A stretch of DNA of 64,000 nucleotides from Verrucomicrobiia bacterium (GTDB lineage: Bacteria > Verrucomicrobiota > Verrucomicrobiia > Limisphaerales > JAEYXS01), in NCBI GenBank assembly GCA_036405135.1, contig DASWYF010000047.1, positions 124,001 to 188,000 of the forward strand, read 5' to 3'. A model generated the notes under the pieces. That model ran no database searches and had not been told where the DNA came from. It saw nothing but the letters and a program-made list of their open reading frames with translations. Shown piece by piece: positions 24,834 to 33,993 of the stretch (position 1 is the first letter of the stretch; every line of letters starts with the position of its first letter). The position numbers and the translations under genes were made by a program.

Positions 24834-26861
24834 ATGCAAGTCTCATCCCATGCGCATGATCATGATCATCACCACCACGATCATGATGGCTGCTCCAGTT
24901 GCGGCCATGACCACTCGCACACCGAGGTCAAGCTGCAACAGGTCATCATCGGCCTGATCTTCATCATCAATTCCTTCATCGCAGACAAGTTTCTGGAGAA
25001 GGGCGATCTTATCTCGACCTTGGGTGCGGTGAGCGCCATCAGTGCCATGATCGGTGCGCTCATCCTGGGCACTCCCATCGTGCTGCTGGGCATCAAGGAT
25101 TTGCGTCGCGGCATCCTGAGCACGAATGAGCTCGTGGCGCTCGCGGTCCTGGCGTCCTTCGCCTCCGGTCACTATCAGGAAGCAGGCACGGTCGCTTTCT
25201 TCATGCTGCTCGGCGAGATCATCGAGACACGCACGGCCGATGGTGCCCGCCGTTCCATCGAATCTCTCATCAAGCTGACGCCAACGAAGGCGCGCCGCAT
25301 CAAGGACGGCAAGGAAACCGAAGTGGCGGTGAAGGAACTCGTGATCGGTGACATCATCCGCGTGCGTCCTGGTGATAACATCGCGGCGGATGGTGTGATC
25401 ATCTCCGGCCAGGGTTCCATCAATCAGGCGAACATCACCGGTGAGTCACTCCCTGTGGACAAGAAGGGCGGCGATGAAGTCTTCGCCGGTACCGTGAACC
25501 TCACGGGTGTGCTGGAGATCAAGGTGAACCGCGCCGGCACAGACACCACCCTCGGCCGCGTGCATGACCTCATCCTGGCAGCGGAAAAGACCAAGCTGCC
25601 CATCATGCGGTTGGTGGACCAGTACATGCATTTCTACACCCCGCTGGTGTTCGTCATCGGCTTGATGGTGTTCGCCTTCTCGAAAGATCTGAACCGCGTC
25701 ATCGCCGTTTACATCGTGGCCTGCCCGTGTGCGTTCATCTTGGCAACACCCACCGCGATGGTCGCAGCGCTTTCTGCCGCTGCCCGTCTGGGTGTGCTCA
25801 TCAAGAATGTGGCGGACCTTGAGCTGGCCGCCCGCATCAATGCCTTCATCTTCGACAAGACTGGCACGTTGACCACCGGCAAGCTGGCCGTCAGCCGCCT
25901 GGCCCCGTTGAACGGCGTGAAGCCTGCGGAACTGCTGCGCATCGGCGCTTCCGCCGAGCAATACAGCAATCACCCGACAGCCAAGGCTGTGCTGCAACTC
26001 GCTGAAGAAGCGGGTGTCCCGCTGGCACAACCGCAGAATTTCTCTGAAACTGCCGGCAAAGGCGTGCAGGCAGAGATCGATGGCGCGAAGATTGTTGTTG
26101 GCCGTGCGAACTGGTTGAAGGAAAACGGCGTGAAGGAAGACTTCATGAGCTCCGTGGACCTGAACGAGACGGAAGGCTTCAGCCTCATCTTCGTGGCCCG
26201 CAACGGCCAGTGCATCGGCTGGGTCGGCTTGAAAGACCAGACCCGTAGCGAAGCCAAGGAATCTCTCTCCGACCTGCTCGGCAATGGTGTCCGCCGCGTG
26301 GCGATGGTCTCCGGTGACCGTACGCCGGTGGCCATCCGTGTGGCGAAAGAGATCGGTTGCGAAGAAGTCGTGGCCGAGTGCCTGCCGCAGAACAAGGTGG
26401 AATTCGTCCGCGCGATGAAGAAGAAGGGTTATCGCGTGGCCGTTGTCGGTGACGGTGTGAATGACGCGCCTGCTCTTGCCGCCGGTGATATCGGTATCGC
26501 GATGGGTGCCGCTGGCTCTGAAGTGGCCATCCACAGCGCGACCATCGCGCTGATGAACAGCGATCTGCGCCGCCTGCCGTTCCTCGTCCGTCTTTCGCGC
26601 CAGACCCGTGCCGTGATCAACCAGAACTTCCTCATCGGTGTTCTGTTCGTGATCGGCGGTCTGATTCTCGCGGCCTTCGGTTACATCAATCCGATCGTGG
26701 CCGCACTGATGCATGTGATGGGCTCTTTGCTCGTCGTGTTCAACAGTTTCCGCCTTGTCCGTCAGGGTGAGGAACTGGAGCCGTTCGTGGTGGAAACACC
26801 GAAGCAGGAAACTCCGGCTGCACCGGCTCCGTCCGGCCAGCTCGCACCCAAAGCCGCCTGA
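24834..26861 (+). CDS. P1B-type heavy-metal-transporting ATPase with His-rich N-terminus
   Basis: 675 residues. Pumps a metal ion across the inner membrane using ATP. The N-terminus is a His/Asp run with CSSC inside; the usual HMA domain is absent. Visible motifs: TGES in the actuator domain, CPC in the sixth helix (C297-P298-C299), phosphorylation motif DKTGT (D341), SNHPTAKA, and GDGVNDAPAL (D540). CPC is found in copper and in zinc/cadmium pumps. The last helix carries HVMGSLLVVFNSFRL, so the metal cannot be fixed by eye; the His-rich tail favours zinc, nickel or cobalt. It follows the His-tailed SPFH gene in the same run. Confidence 0.9.
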   Translation: MQVSSHAHDHDHHHHDHDGCSSCGHDHSHTEVKLQQVIIGLIFIINSFIADKFLEKGDLISTLGAVSAISAMIGALILGTPIVLLGIKDLRRGILSTNELVALAVLASFASGHYQEAGTVAFFMLLGEIIETRTADGARRSIESLIKLTPTKARRIKDGKETEVAVKELVIGDIIRVRPGDNIAADGVIISGQGSINQANITGESLPVDKKGGDEVFAGTVNLTGVLEIKVNRAGTDTTLGRVHDLILAAEKTKLPIMRLVDQYMHFYTPLVFVIGLMVFAFSKDLNRVIAVYIVACPCAFILATPTAMVAALSAAARLGVLIKNVADLELAARINAFIFDKTGTLTTGKLAVSRLAPLNGVKPAELLRIGASAEQYSNHPTAKAVLQLAEEAGVPLAQPQNFSETAGKGVQAEIDGAKIVVGRANWLKENGVKEDFMSSVDLNETEGFSLIFVARNGQCIGWVGLKDQTRSEAKESLSDLLGNGVRRVAMVSGDRTPVAIRVAKEIGCEEVVAECLPQNKVEFVRAMKKKGYRVAVVGDGVNDAPALAAGDIGIAMGAAGSEVAIHSATIALMNSDLRRLPFLVRLSRQTRAVINQNFLIGVLFVIGGLILAAFGYINPIVAALMHVMGSLLVVFNSFRLVRQGEELEPFVVETPKQETPAAPAPSGQLAPKAA

Positions 26862-26873
26862 TAATTCACGACC

Positions 26874-28094
26874 ATGGCTGCCACATTTGAAACAACGTCA
26901 GCGCCCGAATCCACGTCCACGCAGGGCGATCTGGTGATCGCAGTGCGCGGTCTCTCGAAGGTGTTCAAAGACTTCTGGGGCCGCCCGAAGGCGCGTGCCG
27001 TGGATAATGTGGATTTCGATGTGCGCCGTGGCGAAGTGTTCGGCCTGCTCGGGCCTAACGGTTCTGGCAAATCCACTACGGTGAAGATGTTGCTGGGCTT
27101 GCTCAATCCGACCAAGGGCCACATCGAAGTCTTCGGCAAATCGCCGCGTCACGTGGCCACCAAGGCCCGCATCGGTTATCTGCCGGAAGAGTCTTATCTC
27201 TACCGTTATCTGAGTTCCGCCGAGACGTTGGATTTCTTCGGTAATTTATTCGAGTTGCCTCCGGGTGATCGCCGCAATCGTGCCGAGCAATTGATCGAGA
27301 TGGTGGGGCTCAATCAGGCGAGAGGCCGCATGGTGGGCGAATTTTCCAAGGGTATGCAGCGCCGTATCGGACTGGCGCAGGCGCTCATCAACGATCCCGA
27401 TCTGGTGATCCTTGATGAACCGACGGCGGGCTTGGACCCGATCGGTTGTCGCGAAGTCAAAGACCTCATTCTCGCATTGGCCAAGCGTGGCAAAACCATC
27501 ATCCTGAGCAGTCATTTGCTCGCGGATGTGGAAGATGTCTGTGATCGCGTGGTGATCTATTACGGTGGCAAGATCCACGCTTCCGGCACACTCAAGAGCC
27601 TGCTGACCAAGCCTGACTCCGTGCGTATCACCTCGCCGGTGCTGCCCCGCGAGACGATGGAAAAGGTGCTGGAAATGATCCGTCGCGATGTCGGCACGGA
27701 CAAACTGCGTGTGGACAATCCGACGCAGAACTTGGAGAACTATTTCCTCGATGTCGTCGAGCGCGCCCGTGCCGCCGCGTCTCATACTTCCGGTGCCACG
27801 TCTGGCGCCCAAGTCGCCGCTTACTTGCGTGGTGATGCGGACAAGCTGGCGGAAGCGCAATCTGCCAGCGTGCTGGACCGGCTGACTGTTACTGAAAAAC
27901 CTGCCGCTGCCACCCAGCCGGTCGTCACTCAGAAAGAGGAGTCGAAAGTGGATACGGCGCGGTTGGACAAACTTTCTGCGATGGAAGCTCCGGCTCCAGC
28001 GCCAGCGCCTAAACCGGCTCCGGCACAAGCCACCAAGGAACAACTCGACAAGGCGAACGACAAGCTGTCGTCGTTGCTGGGCGGCAAGGAGTAA
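26874..28094 (+). CDS. ABC transporter ATP-binding protein with long Ala/Pro-rich tail
   Basis: 406 residues. Walker A GPNGSGKST (60-68), signature FSKGMQRRIGLAQAL, Walker B LVILDEPTAGLDP, switch His in LSSHLLADVEDV. Belongs to the ABC-2 exporter ATPases (CcmA/NatA type). The nucleotide-binding domain ends at about 300; the remaining 100 residues are low-complexity (APAPAPAPKPAPAQATKEQ) with a charged helix at the end, which may be a docking tail. It starts 12 bases after the metal ATPase gene and 21 before the permease at 28116, its obvious partner. Confidence 0.9.
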   Translation: MAATFETTSAPESTSTQGDLVIAVRGLSKVFKDFWGRPKARAVDNVDFDVRRGEVFGLLGPNGSGKSTTVKMLLGLLNPTKGHIEVFGKSPRHVATKARIGYLPEESYLYRYLSSAETLDFFGNLFELPPGDRRNRAEQLIEMVGLNQARGRMVGEFSKGMQRRIGLAQALINDPDLVILDEPTAGLDPIGCREVKDLILALAKRGKTIILSSHLLADVEDVCDRVVIYYGGKIHASGTLKSLLTKPDSVRITSPVLPRETMEKVLEMIRRDVGTDKLRVDNPTQNLENYFLDVVERARAAASHTSGATSGAQVAAYLRGDADKLAEAQSASVLDRLTVTEKPAAATQPVVTQKEESKVDTARLDKLSAMEAPAPAPAPKPAPAQATKEQLDKANDKLSSLLGGKE

Positions 28095-28115
28095 GCAATC
28101 GCACGCTGAGTACCC

Positions 28116-29579
28116 ATGGAATTAGTCGATAAAACGAAGCGGTTTCTTTACTGGCAAAGTACCGGCTATGGTCTGATTCCCTGGGTGTCGCGCAAGATAT
28201 TCGGTCCGCAGATCACCGCCGTGGCGGGAGTCACCTTGCGGGCCACCTATCGGTTTCGGCTGTTTCCGGCGTTGCTCCTGTTCCTGTTTCTCACGGTGCT
28301 GGTCTTGCCGATGGTCATCAAAGATGACGGTACCGCGCGGGGCCTGACGCAAATTCTCCTGACCTATACCTTGGGCCTGTCTGTTTCCCTGCTGGGATTC
28401 AGCACCCTTTGGCTGGCCTGTGGTGTGCTTGCCCGGGATATCGAGGATTGCACCATCCAGACACTTGCAGTGAAACCAATCGCACGTTGGGAGATATGGC
28501 TCGGCAAATGGCTCGGCATCATGGCGCTCAACGCCAGCTTGCTTAGTTTCGTCGGGTTCTGTGTTTATGGTTCGGTGATGTATCGTGCGGCAAAGCTGCC
28601 GGATGAGCAGAAGGACGTCCTGCGCAACCAGATCCTCGTGGGACGCGGCTCGGTGAAAGCACCCGTGCCGGATATGAAGCAGGATGTGGAGGCGTTGCTG
28701 CAAGAGCGGTTGAAAGAACCGACTGTCGCCGCGATGGACCGTGCTTTCGTGCGCCAGCAGGTGGAAGAGATGGTGAAAGGCCGTGAGCAGTACGTGCCGC
28801 CTTTGATGGGCAAACGTTGGGAATTGGATTTCGGCGCTATGAAAGGTTTCGTGCAGGACCGGGAGATGCAGGTCCGCTTGAAATTCAACAAGGGCACGCT
28901 AACGCAGATCACCAGCTTTCCGGTCATGTTGCAAGTGGGACCTCCGGAAGACCCCCGCATGATCCGGGTGGAGACCGCCCTGGCTGATGAATCCTATCAT
29001 GAGATTCCGGTCGGGAAAGATCGGCTGGATGCGAACGGCAAGCTGAATGTGGAATTTTATAACATGAGTCCCGTGCCGTTGATGGTTCCTTTGGAGGATG
29101 GCATTGAGGTGTTATATGAGGAATCGGGCTTTGGCGTGAATTTTTTTCGTGGGATGTTCATCATCCTGCTCTGGTTGGCTTTGCTGACGGCTTTGGGGCT
29201 GGCGGCGGCCAGCTACCTGTCCTTTCCGGTGGCGGCGTTTGTCTCTCTGGCAATGCTGGTGGTGGCACTCTCCAGCGGTGTGATGGAGAATGTGGTCAGG
29301 GAAGGCACCGTGACGGGAGTGAATCACGAGACGGGCAAGGCGGCGGGTTCGCTGGTGGATCTGGTGATCGTGCCCATGTTCCGCGTCCTGTTGAAGGGTA
29401 TCAATCTGATCAAGGAGTTTTCACCGATCGACTCGTTAAGCAGCGGACGCAGCGTGACCTGGTGGGACTTGTTGCGGGCCATCGGGCAGATTGGCGTGCT
29501 GGTCACGGGATTGGTCAGCCTTGTTGGCATCGGGCTTTTCTACCGTCGTGAACTGGCTGCCGTACAACAAACAAGTTGA
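28116..29579 (+). CDS. ABC-2 type permease with large extracytoplasmic loop
   Basis: 487 residues. Two N-terminal helices pairs (LFPALLLFLFLTVLVLPMV, then LTYTLGLSVSLLGFSTLWLA), the ABC-2 coupling segment LARDIEDCTIQTLAVKPIAR, then about 180 residues of soluble beta-rich sequence (residues 165-340), and three to four C-terminal helices. The soluble insertion is likely periplasmic. Follows the ATPase by 21 bases and precedes the FKBP fusion by 5 bases. Substrate unknown. Confidence 0.8.
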   Translation: MELVDKTKRFLYWQSTGYGLIPWVSRKIFGPQITAVAGVTLRATYRFRLFPALLLFLFLTVLVLPMVIKDDGTARGLTQILLTYTLGLSVSLLGFSTLWLACGVLARDIEDCTIQTLAVKPIARWEIWLGKWLGIMALNASLLSFVGFCVYGSVMYRAAKLPDEQKDVLRNQILVGRGSVKAPVPDMKQDVEALLQERLKEPTVAAMDRAFVRQQVEEMVKGREQYVPPLMGKRWELDFGAMKGFVQDREMQVRLKFNKGTLTQITSFPVMLQVGPPEDPRMIRVETALADESYHEIPVGKDRLDANGKLNVEFYNMSPVPLMVPLEDGIEVLYEESGFGVNFFRGMFIILLWLALLTALGLAAASYLSFPVAAFVSLAMLVVALSSGVMENVVREGTVTGVNHETGKAAGSLVDLVIVPMFRVLLKGINLIKEFSPIDSLSSGRSVTWWDLLRAIGQIGVLVTGLVSLVGIGLFYRRELAAVQQTS

Positions 29580-29584
29580 GATAG

Positions 29585-31450
29585 ATGACCGAAAGCCGTT
29601 TATACAAACCGTTCCTGCTTCTGCTCGCCCTGGCGATGCTGGTGACCTCCGGCATCACCCAGAAGGCGCTTAACGAAGAGCGCACGGCCATGGGGTTGAC
29701 TCGCACGGAACCTCTGGAGAACGCTCCGCCCATGCTCGCTTTCACCACTGTGGCGCTCGGCGGTTTTCGCGGATTGATCGCCAACGCACTTTGGTTGCGT
29801 GCCAACGACATGCAGCAGAACGGAAAGTACTTCGAAATGGTGCAGCTTTCCGACTGGATCACCAAACTGCAGCCCCACTTCGCCATGGTGTGGCGGCATC
29901 AGGCATGGAACATGTCCTACAACATCTCCATCAAGTTCCCTGACCAGAAGGAGCGGTGGATGTGGGTGGTACGCGCGATCGAACTGCTGAGAGATGAAGG
30001 CCTGCGCTTCAATCCCCATGAAGTGCAGCTCTACCATGAGCTGGGCTGGACCTTCCAGAACAAGATCGGCGGCAACATGGATGACGGGCACATGTACTAC
30101 AAGCTCTCTTGGGCCTATGAGATGGACCAAATAGTGGGACGCCCGCCTTATAATTTCGAAAACTTGATCAATCCCAAGACCCCGGAGGATGAGGCTACGC
30201 GCAAGACATTGAAAGAGACCTACAAGATGGATCCCGCCTACATGCAGAGCGTGGAGAACATCTATGGGCCGCTCGACTGGCGCATGCCGGAAACGCAGGC
30301 CATATATTGGGCCTACACAGGCATGCAAAAAGCAGGCCGCGGGATGGATCTCATGCCGTTGCGCCGGTTGATCTATCAGTCCATGCAGCTGGCCTTCCAT
30401 CGCGGCAGGTTGGTATTGAATGTGGCGGATGGCCGGGCGGATTTTGCCCCCAACGTGGACATCGTGGAAAAGGTCAGCGCCTCTTACGCGCAGATGCTCA
30501 AGGAAGAGAAGAATCTGGAGAACATCCAGCAAGGGCATCAGAACTTTTTGAAGAGCGCGGTAAGCACCCTGTATCTTTACAATCGCGAGGCGGAATCAGC
30601 CAAGTATTGGGCGGAGTTGAAGAGGCTGTATCCGGCGACGGTTGAAGATTGGAAAACGGCCGAGGAGTATAGCATCTGGCGTACGACCGAACTGCTGGCC
30701 AATGAAGGCGGTGAGAAATACCTGGCCGTCATCGAAGGTCTGTTGGTGCGTTCTTATACCCTGCTTGCAGTGGGCGAGTACGATCGCGCTGCTGGTTATG
30801 AACGCATGGCGCAGAAAGTCTGGCAGAGTCACCAGATCAAGGTGGACGTGGATACGAAGGAAGAGATCAAGGCGCGCATCCAGCTTCCGCCTTATGCAAC
30901 CATCAAGAACCGCATACTGAATGATATTTTGAACCCCGATAAGCGCCTGATGTCTGCCGGTCTGGCCTTGCAGTTGCGGACGGAGCTGGGCCTTCCTATG
31001 CCAGCCTCCGCAGCCGGACAGAAAAATCAGGATGCCGAGATGGAGTTGTATAACCCGGAGGTAATGCGCAAACTGCCCGCTCAACAATACATGGCCCAGA
31101 ATGCGAAACGTCCGGGCATGGTGGTGCTGCCCAGCGGTGTGCAGTATCGAGTCATCGAAAAAGGTGACGGACCGAAACCCCGCCCGGGCCTGAAGACGCA
31201 CATACACCATTGGGAACAGACTTCGACAGGCAAAAAGATCATCAACACTTACACCGTGGTCCCTGCCCCCGCGGTGGACATTGGCAAGTTCGTGAAAGGC
31301 CTGCAGGAAGTCATCCCCATGATGAACCAAGGCTCCAAGTGGCATGTCTACGTCCCGCCTGCCCTGGCCTACGGCGAGAAGGGGGTGTCTCCCAACATCC
31401 CCCCAAATTCAGTGATGGTGTATGAAGTCCACCTGGTGGAAGTGAAGTAG
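29585..31450 (+). CDS. Membrane-anchored helical-repeat protein with C-terminal FKBP domain
   Basis: 621 residues. An N-terminal helix (FLLLLALAMLVTSGIT) anchors or exports it. Residues 60-440 are helical with Trp/Tyr/Leu-rich pairs (WLRANDMQQNGKYFEMVQLSD, WVVRAIELLRDEGLRFNP-type, LYHELGWTFQNKIGG), in the style of TPR-like repeats. The last 115 residues are an FKBP-type peptidyl-prolyl isomerase domain: LPSGVQYRVIEKGDGPKPRPG, VKGLQEVIPMMNQGSKWHVY, PPALAYGEKG and PNSVMVYEVHLVEV. Quoted motifs are partial. Last gene of the run; probably a periplasmic folding or assembly factor for the complex encoded upstream. Confidence 0.82.
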   Translation: MTESRLYKPFLLLLALAMLVTSGITQKALNEERTAMGLTRTEPLENAPPMLAFTTVALGGFRGLIANALWLRANDMQQNGKYFEMVQLSDWITKLQPHFAMVWRHQAWNMSYNISIKFPDQKERWMWVVRAIELLRDEGLRFNPHEVQLYHELGWTFQNKIGGNMDDGHMYYKLSWAYEMDQIVGRPPYNFENLINPKTPEDEATRKTLKETYKMDPAYMQSVENIYGPLDWRMPETQAIYWAYTGMQKAGRGMDLMPLRRLIYQSMQLAFHRGRLVLNVADGRADFAPNVDIVEKVSASYAQMLKEEKNLENIQQGHQNFLKSAVSTLYLYNREAESAKYWAELKRLYPATVEDWKTAEEYSIWRTTELLANEGGEKYLAVIEGLLVRSYTLLAVGEYDRAAGYERMAQKVWQSHQIKVDVDTKEEIKARIQLPPYATIKNRILNDILNPDKRLMSAGLALQLRTELGLPMPASAAGQKNQDAEMELYNPEVMRKLPAQQYMAQNAKRPGMVVLPSGVQYRVIEKGDGPKPRPGLKTHIHHWEQTSTGKKIINTYTVVPAPAVDIGKFVKGLQEVIPMMNQGSKWHVYVPPALAYGEKGVSPNIPPNSVMVYEVHLVEVK

Positions 31451-31495
31451 CCTCAAGCCTCCGGCAAGAGATGCGGAAAGATTCTGATCCCAATG

Positions 31496-31526
31496 AAAAA
31501 CCCCTCCACCGGCAGATGGAGGGGTT
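31496..31526. terminator. Bidirectional terminator hairpin
   Basis: AACCCCTCCA (31499) pairs perfectly with TGGAGGGGTT (31517) across an 8-base loop. AAAAA precedes it, giving a T-run on the leftward transcript. It lies between the ends of the eight-gene run and the lipoprotein gene at 31557. Confidence 0.85.
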
Positions 31527-31556
31527 CAATGCTGTCAGGGGTTTCTCTGCCGAATT

Positions 31557-31979
31557 TTAATTCGTGTTCGTGACCTTCACGCTGCCGTTGCTGGAATCGT
31601 AGGCGAGTTTTTCGCCAGGAGGCAGTTGTGGCAGGCGTATGATGTGGCGCGAGGCAACCGCTTCTTCCAGGGTGGCGGGGAAGCGGCCTTTTTCTTCCTT
31701 GAACATGGAGATGCCGTAGCTGAGCAGCATCACTTCTTCCTGGGTCAGCGGACGGCCCTTGCCGCCCAAAGGTTCACTTTCAGTGAGCTGTGCTTGGGCC
31801 GGAGGAGCGGCGGTGGCAGGTGTCGCGGCTTCCGGCGCGGGGGCTGCCACGCTCTGGCTAATATCCAAAGCCTGTGGCTGCTCTGCCGGAGGCGGTGCGC
31901 TGACCGTCGTTTCAGGCTCGCCACCGCAACCGGTCATAAGACCGGCGAGGGCCAAAGCGGAAAATAACGTGTTACGCAT
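31557..31979 (-). CDS. Lipoprotein with Pro/Ala-rich linker
   Basis: 140 residues. Lipobox LMTGC with the lipidated Cys near residue 18. Residues 25-65 are Ala/Pro/Glu-rich and disordered. The C-terminal half (LTQEEVMLLSYGISMFKEEK, FPATLEEAVASRHI) resembles the short helical domain found next to pseudopilin-like proteins, where a peptide of this type follows FTLIELLVV proteins. It lies 18 bases downstream of the pseudopilin-like gene and is likely its partner. Function unknown. Confidence 0.72.
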   Translation of the reverse strand: MRNTLFSALALAGLMTGCGGEPETTVSAPPPAEQPQALDISQSVAAPAPEAATPATAAPPAQAQLTESEPLGGKGRPLTQEEVMLLSYGISMFKEEKGRFPATLEEAVASRHIIRLPQLPPGEKLAYDSSNGSVKVTNTN

Positions 31980-31997
31980 ATGCTCTATGGTTAAAGG

Positions 31998-32951
31998 TTA
32001 ATCATTGGGCTGGATGGTCCACATGCCCGTCTGGCGGGAGTTCGTGGTGTTCGTGGAACCCAAAGTCTTGTTCGGATTCATGAATTCGACGTGACCATCG
32101 GCGAACAAGTAGTTCCAAGACGCATTAGGGTGAAAATCCTGCGCGTTCGGGTAGGTGTAATCACCGTCAGCGGCTGCCACAGTGCCGGATTGGATGTGGC
32201 CGTTGGCGGCGTCGATGCGGGCTTCATCAGGGTGCCCCATCACATTGCTCACATGGATGCGCTCGGTGAGGAGGATGGTCTCGGAATTATCCCGGAGCAT
32301 GGCACCGTAAACCGCGTACTGGCGGCGGGGAATCTGCAAGGGGATGGAATTGGTGTAAGCCGAGGGCACGGGATCCATCGTATTCCACGGATTGTCCGAG
32401 GAGGTCGGATTGCCATTGCCGAAGTTCCAGCTCAAACCAACACCGGAAGCCGCGCTCGGAGCCGGCGGCCAGGGAACATTGCCGAAGGTGGAGCCGCTCG
32501 TGCCTTGGATGTAGCGTGGCATCGCATAGGAGCGCTTGTTACGATTGCCGGTGGTGTACCACGTCGGGGTTGGGGACTTGTCTTGCGGGCAGAGAATCAC
32601 TTTGGTCTTGGCGTTGCCCGTGTAAGGACCCGCCCAGCGGTCGTTCTCGCTCAGAGTGCCACCGACATAGGGGTTCATGAGATCATCCCAAGTCATCTCG
32701 GAACCGTATTTGAAACGCAGGCGTGCGTACGGCAATTTTTCAGCATTGTCGCTGGTATACATTGCGCTCGCGGTGCCGATCTGCTTCAAGTTGTTCAAGC
32801 ACTGGGTGGAAATGGCACGAGCTTTGGCCTTGGCCAATGCGGGCAATAGCATGCCTGCCAAGATGGCAATGATGGCGATGACCACCAAGAGTTCGATGAG
32901 GGTGAAAGCCCGCCAGGAAAGGCGGTTACGACGATACGACTGGGACTTCAT
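31998..32951 (-). CDS. Pseudopilin-like protein with type IV prepilin N-terminus
   Basis: 317 residues. [20 protein letters not shown] starts near residue 15 and is the prepilin peptidase site plus helix. The rest includes [28 protein letters not shown] and the C-terminal H-x-x-G-type [11 protein letters not shown] motif, as in the expanded family of these bacteria. In tandem with a lipoprotein at 31557. No assembly ATPase or secretin is near, so the use of this prepilin signal is unknown; the second such gene of the window is at 10648. Confidence 0.88.
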   Translation of the reverse strand: MKSQSYRRNRLSWRAFTLIELLVVIAIIAILAGMLLPALAKAKARAISTQCLNNLKQIGTASAMYTSDNAEKLPYARLRFKYGSEMTWDDLMNPYVGGTLSENDRWAGPYTGNAKTKVILCPQDKSPTPTWYTTGNRNKRSYAMPRYIQGTSGSTFGNVPWPPAPSAASGVGLSWNFGNGNPTSSDNPWNTMDPVPSAYTNSIPLQIPRRQYAVYGAMLRDNSETILLTERIHVSNVMGHPDEARIDAANGHIQSGTVAAADGDYTYPNAQDFHPNASWNYLFADGHVEFMNPNKTLGSTNTTNSRQTGMWTIQPND

Positions 32952-33243
32952 ACAACGTTTACGACTTTACTACTTTTTGGCAGCTCGGTTGCATGATACC
33001 CATCAGGCAACGTCGCAGCCGTACGACTTTTTGCTCAGATCCGGCACACCTTGTTATGATCAGAGACGGCAGGGGTTAAACCCTTCTGCCGAGTCTTTTC
33101 CGGGCGGGAAAGGCCACCACGGGAAAGCTGTGCAAGTTTGAACCAGACAACTTAACCGGTTTAGAGCGATGTCTCAAGTGGAGGTTTTGAAAATCCGTGG
33201 GCGTACGCAGTGCGGCTGTGCAAATTCGGGCGATTTTTGTGTC

Positions 33244-33993
33244 TCAACGACTCATCTCCCGGAGAATCTGATACTTTCGATGGACTTCGCGGGCGCAATA
33301 ATTCGCGATTTGCCAGCCCTGTGGGCCATCCAGAAAGCCACCCCGCAAGATATAACCGCGCAACCAGCGGAATGTGGCGTGAGTATAGGGAGAGAGAAGA
33401 TTTGCCGTGCGCCCGGCTTCCGCCTGCGTCTCAGCCCAGAGGCGCGCATATTTTTCACAGCGCTGCCAGTGGTCCTCGGCGTTTTTGAAAGAGTAGTGAT
33501 GCAGGTCGCCTGAAAGTGGCAAAACCTTGCCTTCAAGCTCCAGGCGCTCATGCACACGACCGCCGGCGAAATGGGCGCGATTACGCCGGAATAAACGCGT
33601 GAGCCGGTCCGGATACCAATCGCCATGCCGGATCCATTTGCCCTCGTAGAGCACGCAACGCGGGACACTGTACCCGCTTACATCTGAAGGGATGTCCGCT
33701 TGCTTGAGTGCCTGTATTTCGGCTCGCAACCGGGGTGAGAGTTCTTCATCTGCATCGATGCTGAAGACCCATTCATTCTGCGCGAGTGAGAGGACGACAT
33801 TTTTTTGCCCGACGTAGCCGAGCCAATCCTGATGCTGCCAACGGGCGTTGAATTCTTTGGCGATCTTGCTGGTGCCGTCCTTGCTGCCGGAATCGACGAT
33901 GACGATCTCATCCGCCAGGTCTGCAAAACTTTTCAGGCAACGTGCCAGGTTTTCCTGTTCATTGAGCGTGATCAGGCAGAAGGAGATCTTCAT
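33244..33993 (-). CDS. Family 2 glycosyltransferase
   Basis: 249 residues. ISFCLITLNEQENLARCLKS and EIVIVDSGSKDGT are the GT2 nucleotide-sugar motifs; SIDADEEL is the DxD metal site. The layout (no membrane segment, HERLELEGKV, LHHYSF) is that of the WaaE/KdtX group, which adds a sugar such as glucose to lipopolysaccharide core or an exopolysaccharide. Last gene of the glycan run; its ATG overlaps the stop of the GT4 gene by 4 bases. Substrate unknown. Confidence 0.87.
   Translation of the reverse strand: MKISFCLITLNEQENLARCLKSFADLADEIVIVDSGSKDGTSKIAKEFNARWQHQDWLGYVGQKNVVLSLAQNEWVFSIDADEELSPRLRAEIQALKQADIPSDVSGYSVPRCVLYEGKWIRHGDWYPDRLTRLFRRNRAHFAGGRVHERLELEGKVLPLSGDLHHYSFKNAEDHWQRCEKYARLWAETQAEAGRTANLLSPYTHATFRWLRGYILRGGFLDGPQGWQIANYCAREVHRKYQILREMSR

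Noticed and set aside
25446-26714. A 422-codon minus-strand frame rich in His and Gln
   Set aside because: Antisense of the metal ATPase, which has complete P-type motifs.
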